A stretch of DNA of 64,000 nucleotides from DASQFQ01 sp963722815 (GTDB lineage: Bacteria > Actinomycetota > Thermoleophilia > Solirubrobacterales > Solirubrobacteraceae): positions 62,001 through 126,000 of the forward strand of contig CAVROM010000004.1 of assembly GCA_963722815.1 (NCBI GenBank). Direction: 5' to 3'. The notes beneath the pieces were generated by a model that was given only the letters and a program-made list of their open reading frames with translations, did not search any database and was not told where the DNA came from. The position numbers were made by a program, and so were the translations under genes. Positions 53,489 to 62,049 of this stretch are shown piece by piece. Each line of letters begins with the position of its first letter. Position 1 is the stretch's first letter.

Positions 53489-54804
53489 GAAAGGTCGCCG
53501 TCGTCGGGTATCCGAACGTCGGCAAGTCCTCGCTGGTCAACCGCCTCACGCAGTCGCGCGAGGCGGTCGTGCACGAGCGCTCGGGGATCACCCGCGACCG
53601 CAAGGAGCTCGCGACCGACTGGAACGGCCGGCAGTTCGCGCTGATCGACACCGGCGGCGTCGACCTCGAGGACACCGACCCGCTCGCCGTCTCGATCCAG
53701 GACCAGGTGCGCGAGGCGCTCTCCGACGCCGACGTCGCGCTGCTCGTCGTCGACGGCAAGGCGGGCTTCCGCGCCGGCGACGAGGAGGTCGCCGACATGC
53801 TGCGCAAGGGCGGCCTGCCGGTCGTGCTGGCCGCGAACAAGATCGACAACCCGAAGGACTTCGGGCTCATCCACGACTTCCACGGACTCGGGCTGGGCGA
53901 GCCGATGGCGGTCTCGGCCGCGCAGGGGCTCGGCACCGGCGACCTGCTCGACCGGCTTGTCGAGCTGCTGCCGGAGGGCGACGAGCCCGAGGACGACGAG
54001 GACATCGTCCGCCTCGCCGTGATCGGGCGGCCGAACGTCGGCAAGTCCTCGCTCGTCAACGCCTTCCTCGGCCGCGAGCGCGTGATCGTGTCCGACATCG
54101 CCGGCACCACGCGCGACGCGATCGACACGCCGATCGAGGTCGACGGGCGCAAGCTGCTGCTGGTCGACACCGCCGGCATCCGCCGTGCGGCGAAGGTCAA
54201 CGAGTCGGTCGAGTACTACACGTCGCTGCGCTCGCAGCGGGCGGCCGAGCGCGCCGACGTCGCGCTCGTCGTGTGCGACGCCACCGCCGGCGTGACCTCG
54301 CAGGACCTGCGGATCGCCGAGCTCGCGATGAAGTCGGGCTGCGCGACCGCGCTCGTGCTCAACAAGTGGGACCTCACCAGCGGCGACGACTTCGACCTCG
54401 ACCACGAGCGCGCGCGGGTCAACCGCAAGCTGCGCCTGCGCCCGAAGGTGCTGACGACGTCGGCCAAGACCGGCCGCCACATCAACCGGATCCTGATCGA
54501 GGCGCTGTCGCTGGCCGAGCGCGCCTCGCACCGGATCCCGACGCCCGAGCTCAACCGCTTCCTCGGGGACCTGACCGCCAGCCGCGAGACGCCGCAGAAG
54601 CAGGGCCGGCGGCTGAAGCTGTTCTACGCCGCGCAGATCGAGACCCGCCCGCCGCGCTTCTCGATCCACGTCAACCACCGCAACCGGCTCACGCGGGATT
54701 ACGCTTACTACGTCGAAAACCGGCTCCGTGAACGCTACGCGCTGGAGGGGATCCCGGTGGTGATCGACTTCGTGGAGCGCCAGCAGCGCCGGCGGGGGGA
54801 ATGA
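53485..54804 (+). CDS. der: Der (EngA), double-domain ribosome-assembly GTPase
   Basis: 439 residues from a GTG start. Two G domains are visible: VGYPNVGKSSLVNRL with DTGGVDLED and ANKIDN, then IGRPNVGKSSLVNAFLG with DTAGIRR and NKWDL. A C-terminal KH-like domain ends YALEGIPVVIDFVERQQRR. Der acts in 50S subunit maturation. Its stop overlaps the next gene's ATG. Confidence 0.96.
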   Translation: MRKVAVVGYPNVGKSSLVNRLTQSREAVVHERSGITRDRKELATDWNGRQFALIDTGGVDLEDTDPLAVSIQDQVREALSDADVALLVVDGKAGFRAGDEEVADMLRKGGLPVVLAANKIDNPKDFGLIHDFHGLGLGEPMAVSAAQGLGTGDLLDRLVELLPEGDEPEDDEDIVRLAVIGRPNVGKSSLVNAFLGRERVIVSDIAGTTRDAIDTPIEVDGRKLLLVDTAGIRRAAKVNESVEYYTSLRSQRAAERADVALVVCDATAGVTSQDLRIAELAMKSGCATALVLNKWDLTSGDDFDLDHERARVNRKLRLRPKVLTTSAKTGRHINRILIEALSLAERASHRIPTPELNRFLGDLTASRETPQKQGRRLKLFYAAQIETRPPRFSIHVNHRNRLTRDYAYYVENRLRERYALEGIPVVIDFVERQQRRRGE

Positions 54805-56279
54805 GCCGCGCGCTCCTGGCGGGGTCCGTGGCCCTGCTGCTGGCGATCATCGCGATCGCCGTCTACGACATGCGAACCGACCCCGGCCCGGGCGGGCACG
54901 CCGCCGAGCTGGTGCCCGCGTCCGCGCTCGCCTTCGCACGGCTCGACACCAACCCCGCCGATCCGGCCGCGCGCCGCCTGGCCGCGCTCGCTCCGAAGCT
55001 CCCCGGCTATCGCGCCGCGCGCGACGCTGCCCTGAAGGCGGTCGCGCCGACGCGCCGGCGCCTTCGACCTCCAGCGCGACGTCCGGCCGTGGCTGGGCGA
55101 CGAGGCGGCCGCCGCGCTCGTCGACCTCGGCGGCGGGCGCTTCGGCTCGCTGGTGATCGCGAGCGTCCGCGACGAGCCCAAGGCCGAGGCGCTGCTGCAG
55201 CGTGCCGGCGGCGCGCGGCCGGCCACGCGCTATCGCGACGCGGTCGTGCGGCGGTTCAGCGGCGGCAACGCGGCGGCGTTCGTCCGCGGCTTCCTCGTCG
55301 CCGGGCCGGAGCTGGCCGTCCAGCGCTCGATCGACGTCGTCCGCGGCGACGCGCCGGCGCTCGCCAAGGCGGCCGCGTTCGAGCGCGCGCTGGCGGGCGC
55401 GCGGCGGCCGGCGGAGCTCTACGTCGCCCCGCGCGGCCTGCGCGCGGCGAGCGGCGGCGTCGCGGGCACGATCGCCGCGCTGCTCGACCAGCCCGGGCTG
55501 CGGGCGGTCGGCGCCGGCGCCGCGGTGGACGGCCGGGGGCTGCGGATCCGCGCCCGCAGCGTCGGCACCGGGACGCCGCGCGGCTCGGTTTCCGCGCTGG
55601 CCGCGCGCGTGCCCGCCGGCGCGATCGCGATGCTCGCCGCGCCCGACGCGAGCGCGGCGGCCGCCGCGGCCGGGCGGGTGGGCGGCGCCGGCGTGCTCGA
55701 CTCCGTCCGCGGCGTGCTCAGCAGCGAGGCGTCGCTCGACGCCGACCACGACCTGCTCGGCCGCCTCCAGGGCTTCACGGCGTGGATCGCGACCGGCGCG
55801 GTCGCGCCCGTGATCGGGTTCGCCGCTCACACGGACGACCCCGCGGGCCTGCGCGAGGTGCTCGCCCGCATCCAGGATCCGGTCGCCCGCGCCCTGGCCG
55901 CGGACCCGGACGCGCCCGGGGCCTTCGACTCGAAGGAGGTCGCCGGGGTGGATGCCTTCACGCTGCACGTCTCCGACGGCTTCCAGCCCACCTACGCGAT
56001 CCGCGGCGACACCGTCGTCGCGGGCACCGAACCACGGGCGGTCGGTGCCTTCCTCAGCCGCGGCGGCGCCCGCCTGACGGCCACGCCCGCGTTCCGCTCC
56101 GCAATCCCCTCCATCCCGACCGGGATTGAGTCGCTAGGCTTCTTCGACGTACGCCAGCTCCTCACGCTAGGCGAGCAGACCGGGTTGACCGCCGAGGACC
56201 TTCGCCCGGTCCGAGCCGCCAGCGCAGTCATCCAGCGTGAGGAGGACGACACGACCGCGGAGCTGTTCTTCGAGATCCC

Positions 56280-56283
<4 letters not shown>
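54801..56283 (+). CDS. DUF3352-like membrane protein, one apparent frameshift
   Basis: An N-terminal membrane helix (LLAGSVALLLAIIAIAVYD) leads into AAELVPASALAFARLDTNP, like the lipoprotein at 4808-6373. At about 55045-55065 one extra base moves the reading to the frame that continues FDLQRDVRPWLGDEAAAALV and runs to TGA 56283. Without that base the protein would be ~493 residues. It overlaps der and metK by 4 nt each, so it is in their operon. Function unknown; the frameshift is probably a sequence error. Confidence 0.7.
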
Positions 56284-57513
<1,230 letters not shown>

Positions 57514-57522
57514 CGAACCTCC

Positions 57523-57552
57523 CTGAGGGCCTCCTTCTTCGGAGGCCCTCAG
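57523..57552 (+). terminator. strong hairpin terminator after metK
   Basis: A perfect 12-bp stem (57523-57534 with 57541-57552) encloses the loop TTCTTC. It starts 10 nt after the metK stop and ends the aroF-to-metK transcription unit. There is no long T-run, as usual for this group. Confidence 0.85.
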
Positions 57553-57615
57553 TGTTCGAGGAGACGGCGAGCGGGTATGACCCCCCGCGTCATCTGGGGG
57601 AGGGAGACGCGGTTG

Positions 57616-59280
57616 ATGGTGCTCGGGGCAGCAGAAATCCGGCTGGATACGAATCTGGTCGACTACGTGATCCTGGCGATCTACTTCGTCGCGGTTCTCG
57701 GGATCGGGTTCGCGGCGAAGCGCTACATCAAGACGAGCCTCGACTACTTCCTGTCGGGCCGCTCGCTCCCCGCCTGGATCACCGGCCTCGCGTTCATCTC
57801 GGCCAACCTGGGCGCGCTCGAGGTCCTCGGCATGGCGGCCAACGGCGCCCAGTACGGCGTCTACACGGTCCACTACTACTGGATCGGCGCCGTCCCGGCC
57901 ATGGTCTTCCTCGGCATCGTGATGATGCCGTTCTACTACGGCTCGAAGGTGCGGTCGGTGCCCGAGTACCTGCGCCTGCGCTTCAACAAGCAGACGCACC
58001 TCTTCAACGCGCTGACCTTCGCGTTCGCGACCGTGCTGATCGCGGGCGTGAACCTGTACGCGCTCGCGCTGGTGCTGAAGCTCATGCTCGGCTGGCCGAT
58101 CCTGCTCGGCATCGTCGTCGCCGCGGCGGTGGTGCTCATCTACATCACGCTCGGCGGCCTCTCCTCGGCGATCTACAACGAGGTGCTGCAGTTCTTCGTC
58201 ATCCTCGCGGCCCTGATCCCGCTGACGATCGTCGGTCTGAACAAGGTCGGCGGCTGGGACGGCCTCAAGGAGGCGACGCACAAGGTCAACTCCAAGGACG
58301 AGCTGTTCCACTCGTGGGTCGGCACCGGGATCGGCCACGTCGACAACCCGCTCGGCGCGTCGTGGGTCCCGATCGTCTTCGGCCTCGGCTTCGTGCTCTC
58401 GTTCGGCTACTGGACGACGAACTTCGCCGAGGTCCAGCGCGCGCTCAGCGCCAAGAGCCTGAGCGCTGCGCAGCGGACGCCGCTCATCGGCGCCTACCCG
58501 AAGGCGCTCATCCCGGCGATCACGATCATCCCCGGCCTGGTGGCGCTGGCCACCGTGCCCGGCCTCGGCGGCGACGACCCGAACCTCCAGTACAACAACG
58601 CCATCCCGCTGCTGATGAACGAGTTCCTGCCCAACGGCATGCTCGGCATCGCGCTGGCCGGCCTGCTCGCGGCGTTCATGGCCGGCGTGGCGGCCAACGT
58701 CTCGGCGTTCAACACGGTCGTCACCTACGACCTCTGGGAGCCGTACGTGCGCTCCGGCGAGAGCGACGCGTACTACCTGCGTTTCGGCCGCATCGCGACG
58801 GTCACGGGCATCGTGATCGGCATCGGGACCGCCCTGATCGCCTCGGGTTACAACAACATCATGGATTACATCCAGCTGTTGTTCTCGTTCTTCAACGCGC
58901 CGTTGTTCGCCACGTTCATCATCGGCATGTACTGGAAGCGGATGACGCCGTGGGCAGGCCTGTACGGCCTGATCGCGGGCACCGTGGCCGCAGCGGCCGC
59001 GCACTACGGGGACAGCTGGGACATCATCAGCCTCGGGTCGCCACAGGCGGCGGCGTTCTGGGGTGCGATCGCGGCCTTCGTCGCCGACGGCGTCGTCTCG
59101 GTCGGCGTGTCGATGTTCACGCAGCCCAAGCCCATCGAGGAGCTGCAGGGGCTGGTCCACGGCATGGCCAACGAAGCCGAGGCGCTGAGCAAGGAGGAGC
59201 AGGCCTGGTACCGCAAGCCGTCCACGCTCGCGATCGGCGTGCTGGGCATCGTCCTCGTCCTGAGCATCATCTTCTGGTAG
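57616..59280 (+). CDS. sodium/solute symporter (SSS family)
   Basis: 554 residues from ATG 57616, preceded by a GGGGGAGGGAG stretch; ATG 57577 would add 13 polar residues. About 13-14 membrane helices with SSS landmarks: DYFLSGRSLPAWITGLAFIS, KVRSVPEYLRLRFN, LGGLSSAIYNEVLQFF and GLLAAFMAGVAANVSAFNTV. The substrate is unclear (sugar-type SGLT-like proteins look closest). A small two-helix protein follows 10 bp later and is probably co-translated. Confidence 0.9.
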   Translation: MVLGAAEIRLDTNLVDYVILAIYFVAVLGIGFAAKRYIKTSLDYFLSGRSLPAWITGLAFISANLGALEVLGMAANGAQYGVYTVHYYWIGAVPAMVFLGIVMMPFYYGSKVRSVPEYLRLRFNKQTHLFNALTFAFATVLIAGVNLYALALVLKLMLGWPILLGIVVAAAVVLIYITLGGLSSAIYNEVLQFFVILAALIPLTIVGLNKVGGWDGLKEATHKVNSKDELFHSWVGTGIGHVDNPLGASWVPIVFGLGFVLSFGYWTTNFAEVQRALSAKSLSAAQRTPLIGAYPKALIPAITIIPGLVALATVPGLGGDDPNLQYNNAIPLLMNEFLPNGMLGIALAGLLAAFMAGVAANVSAFNTVVTYDLWEPYVRSGESDAYYLRFGRIATVTGIVIGIGTALIASGYNNIMDYIQLLFSFFNAPLFATFIIGMYWKRMTPWAGLYGLIAGTVAAAAAHYGDSWDIISLGSPQAAAFWGAIAAFVADGVVSVGVSMFTQPKPIEELQGLVHGMANEAEALSKEEQAWYRKPSTLAIGVLGIVLVLSIIFW

Positions 59281-59290
59281 GAGACCGACA

Positions 59291-59638
59291 ATGGCTGACG
59301 ACCCACTCATCGAGAAGACCGAGCAGGCAGACGCCGAGCGCGCCGCCAAGGCGGCGCGCCTGTTCGACATCCGCCGCCTGATCGGCGGGCTGTTCCTGAT
59401 CTACGGCGTGATCCTCACCGTGCTGGGGCTCGGCGAGTCCGACGCCTCGATCGCGAAGTCGGCGGACATCAACGTGAACCTCTACGCGGGGATCGGGATG
59501 CTCATCATGTCCGCCTGCTTCATCGCGTGGGCGCTGTGGCGGCCACTCGGCGAGGACGAGGAGGCGTCAGAGCCGGCGGGCGGCGGGTCCGGGGGCGACG
59601 GGGACGACGCCGTGGGGGCGCGGGCAGCCGGGGGGTAG
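59291..59638 (+). CDS. small two-helix membrane protein, symporter partner
   Basis: 115 residues. A charged N-terminus (about 1-30) precedes two membrane helices (LIGGLFLIYGVILTVLGLG and NLYAGIGMLIMSACFIAWALW). A Gly/Asp/Glu-rich tail follows. TAGGAGACCGACAATG gives a good ribosome site. Its position suggests an accessory subunit of the symporter; no catalytic motif is seen. The last 72 nt overlap the convergent galK gene, so one of the two tails may be longer than the functional protein. Confidence 0.7.
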   Translation: MADDPLIEKTEQADAERAAKAARLFDIRRLIGGLFLIYGVILTVLGLGESDASIAKSADINVNLYAGIGMLIMSACFIAWALWRPLGEDEEASEPAGGGSGGDGDDAVGARAAGG

Positions 59639-60583
59639 CAGCGCCAGCACGGCGCCGCCGAAGCCCCCGCCCATCATCCGCGCGCCGGCCGCGCCGGCGC
59701 GCTTGAGGCGCTCGACGGTCGCCTCGACCTCGGGCACCGACGCCTCGAAGTCGTCGCGCAGGCTGGCGTGCGAGGCATCGAGCAGCTGCCCGACGGTCCC
59801 GAAGTCGCCCGCGTGCAGCGCCGCCACGGTCGCCTCGACGCGCTGGTTCTCGTTCAGCACGTGCCGCGCCCGCTTGCCCTCGGGGCCGCCCAGGCGCCGG
59901 GCCGCCTCCGGGTCGGCGTCGCTCAGGTACTCGACGCCGAGCGCCTCCGCCGCGGCGCGGCACTCCGCGCGGCGCTCGTTGTAGCCGCCCTCGGCGTGCG
60001 AGTGGGCCGCGCCCGAGTCGGCGGTGACGAGCTGCCAGCCGCCGAGCTCGAGCGGCACGGTCTGGAGGTCGAGCGTCTTGAAGTCGATCCGCAGCGCGCT
60101 GCCCTCCTCGCCGAGCAGCGATGCGAGCTGGTCGAGCAGGCCGGTCTCGGCGCCCACCCAGTCGTTCTCCACGCGCGAGCACAGCTTCGCCAGCTCGACG
60201 CGGTCGGGCTCGCGGGCGCCGGCGACGCCGAGCAGCGCGAGGCACAGCGCCGCCTCGAGCGCGGCCGAGGAGCTGAGGCCCGAGCCGCGCGGCACGTCGG
60301 CCTCGATCACCAGCCGCGCGGGCGCGAGCTCGATGCCGGCAGCGGTCAGCTCCGCCACCGTGCCGCGCACGAACGCGCGCCAGCCGTCGGCGCGGCCGGG
60401 GTCGGCGAGCGCGAACTCGTCGGTCTCGGCGAGGTCGAAGGCGACCACCTCCACCCGGTCGCCGCTCAGCGGCTCGGCGGTCACCGTCACGCCGCGGTCG
60501 ATCGCGAACGGAAGCGCCAAGCCACCGTTGTAATCGGTGTGCTCGCCGATCAGGTTGACGCGGCCGGGGCCGCGCGCGCGGAC
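59567..60583 (-). CDS. galK: GalK-like galactokinase (start codon unclear)
   Basis: GHMP kinase motifs in order: GPGRVNLIGEHTDYNGG at the N-terminus, the phosphate loop PRGSGLSSSAALEAAL, and the late GARMMGGGFGGAVLALLP. The GEHTDYN signature is characteristic of galactokinases, which make galactose-1-phosphate from galactose and ATP. The only standard start, TTG 60520, would remove that N-terminal motif, while the frame upstream has no ATG, GTG or TTG before the previous gene's stop; the codon at 60583 is GTC. A GTG-to-GTC error or an unusual start is likely. About 338 residues. Confidence 0.85.
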   Translation of the reverse strand, partial: VRARGPGRVNLIGEHTDYNGGLALPFAIDRGVTVTAEPLSGDRVEVVAFDLAETDEFALADPGRADGWRAFVRGTVAELTAAGIELAPARLVIEADVPRGSGLSSSAALEAALCLALLGVAGAREPDRVELAKLCSRVENDWVGAETGLLDQLASLLGEEGSALRIDFKTLDLQTVPLELGGWQLVTADSGAAHSHAEGGYNERRAECRAAAEALGVEYLSDADPEAARRLGGPEGKRARHVLNENQRVEATVAALHAGDFGTVGQLLDASHASLRDDFEASVPEVEATVERLKRAGAAGARMMGGGFGGAVLALLPPGCPRPHGVVPVAPGPAARRL

Positions 60584-60584
60584 G

Positions 60585-61181
60585 CTACGGCGTGCCGGGA
60601 TCGTCGTCGTCGCCGCCGGGATGCGGGTGCGGCTTCGGGGGTTTGGGGGGCTTGGGCGCCGGCTTGGGGGTGGCGGCCGGCTGCGGCGTCGCGGTGGTCG
60701 GCGCCGGGGTGGCTGCCGGCGGCGTGGCGGGCCGCGGCGTCGGGGTCGCCTTGGCCGGCGTCTTCTCGGTCACCGGCTTGACCTGCGTGCGCGGCTTGGT
60801 CGCCACGCTGTGCCGGCGCGGGGCGGAGCGGGTGGGCGCCGGCGTCGAGACAGGGCTGTTGCCGAGCTCCTCGTCCTCCGGCGTCGAGGTGGCGGTCGGC
60901 TCCGCGGTCGCAGCGTTGCTTACGGGCACGCTGACCTCGGTGTGCTTGGCCTTCTTGGCCGGCCGCGCGCTCGCCTTCGGGCGCGAGGCGGGCGTCGCCG
61001 TGGCCGTGGCGACCGCGGCACGGTCGCTGGCGATCGCGTCAGCCGCGCTGTGCTCGGGGATCGCGGCCGGCGGCGAGTTCTTGTAGCCGAGCGCGAGGGT
61101 CACGAGACCGCCGATCACGAGGCCGGCCAGCAGTGCGGCGCCCGCGACGCGGAAGCGGGGTTGCTGGTACCAGGGCAGCAC
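60585..61181 (-). CDS. single-pass membrane protein with Pro/Thr/Ala/Lys-rich tail
   Basis: 198 residues. A short basic start, one membrane helix (VAGAALLAGLVIGGLVTLALG) and then ~160 low-complexity residues rich in Ala, Thr, Pro and Lys (TPTPRPATPPAATPAPTT and PKPPKPPKPHPHPGG). It ends in an acidic DDDD stretch. The tail probably spans the cell wall, as in other actinobacterial wall-spanning proteins. No family is recognised. galK begins at its stop codon, so they may share a transcript. Confidence 0.7.
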   Translation of the reverse strand: MLPWYQQPRFRVAGAALLAGLVIGGLVTLALGYKNSPPAAIPEHSAADAIASDRAAVATATATPASRPKASARPAKKAKHTEVSVPVSNAATAEPTATSTPEDEELGNSPVSTPAPTRSAPRRHSVATKPRTQVKPVTEKTPAKATPTPRPATPPAATPAPTTATPQPAATPKPAPKPPKPPKPHPHPGGDDDDPGTP

Positions 61182-61187
61182 GGGAAC

Positions 61188-62045
61188 TCAGAGTAGCCCG
61201 GGATCGCCGTCGTGGCGAAGGCGTGTTGTCGCAACCCCGACCGCCTGCGGACTGGAGTCCATCAGCAGGTAGCGCCGGCCCAGGCTCGCGGCCACCGCGC
61301 CGAGCGTCCCGGAGCCGGCGAACGGGTCCATGCACGTGTCACCAGGCCGACTCGAGGCCTGGACGAAGCGCCGCAGCAGCCCCTCCGGCTTCTGCGTCGG
61401 GTAGCCGGTCTTCTCGCGCCCGGTGGGGGAGACGATCGTGTGCCACATGACGTCGGTGGGGCGCTTGCCGCGCGCCGCCTTCTCCGGCGTGACGAGGCCC
61501 GGCGCCATGTAGGGCTCGCGATCGACCGCCTCGGCGTCGAAGAAGTAGTCGCCCGCGTGCTTGACGTAGACGAGGATCGTGTCGTGCTTGGGCGGCCAGC
61601 GGCGGCGCGGCTTGGCGCCGTAGTCGTAAGCCCAGATCAGCTCGTTGAGGAAGCACTCGCGGCCGAACAGCTCGTCGAGCAGCAGCTTGCAGTAGTGGGC
61701 CTCGCGCCAGTCGATGTGGAAGTACAGCGTGCCGGTGGGGTGGAGGAGGCGGCGCACCTCGCGCAGCCGCGGCTCGAGGAAGCCGAGGTAGTCGTCGAAC
61801 GCGTCGCGGTAGGAGGACTCCTCGAGCAGGCGGGTGGTGTAGCGGCGGCCGCCGAAGCCGGTCCGGTCGCCTCCTCCGCTGGTGGCGATCGTCGTGGCGA
61901 GCGTGCGGCGCGTCTGGTCGCGGCCGGTGTTGAACGGCGGATCGAGGTAGGCCATCTGCACGCTCTCGTCCGGCTCGGCGCGCATCAGGTCGAGGTTGTC
62001 GCCGAGCAGCAACCGGTTCACGACGGGTGAGGCTAATAGCGTCAT
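61188..62045 (-). CDS. beta-class DNA adenine methyltransferase, orphan
   Basis: 285 residues from ATG 62045. The catalytic motif DPPF (MAYLDPPFNTGRDQ) precedes the SAM-binding FAGSGTLG near the C-terminus, the order of beta-class enzymes. GYPTQKPEGLLRRFV is the typical motif X region. DPPF suggests N6-adenine methylation. No restriction gene lies nearby, so it probably acts in regulation or replication control. It is divergent from priA, with only 4 bp between the start codons. Confidence 0.88.
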   Translation of the reverse strand: MTLLASPVVNRLLLGDNLDLMRAEPDESVQMAYLDPPFNTGRDQTRRTLATTIATSGGGDRTGFGGRRYTTRLLEESSYRDAFDDYLGFLEPRLREVRRLLHPTGTLYFHIDWREAHYCKLLLDELFGRECFLNELIWAYDYGAKPRRRWPPKHDTILVYVKHAGDYFFDAEAVDREPYMAPGLVTPEKAARGKRPTDVMWHTIVSPTGREKTGYPTQKPEGLLRRFVQASSRPGDTCMDPFAGSGTLGAVAASLGRRYLLMDSSPQAVGVATTRLRHDGDPGLL

Positions 62046-62049
62046 CGGC

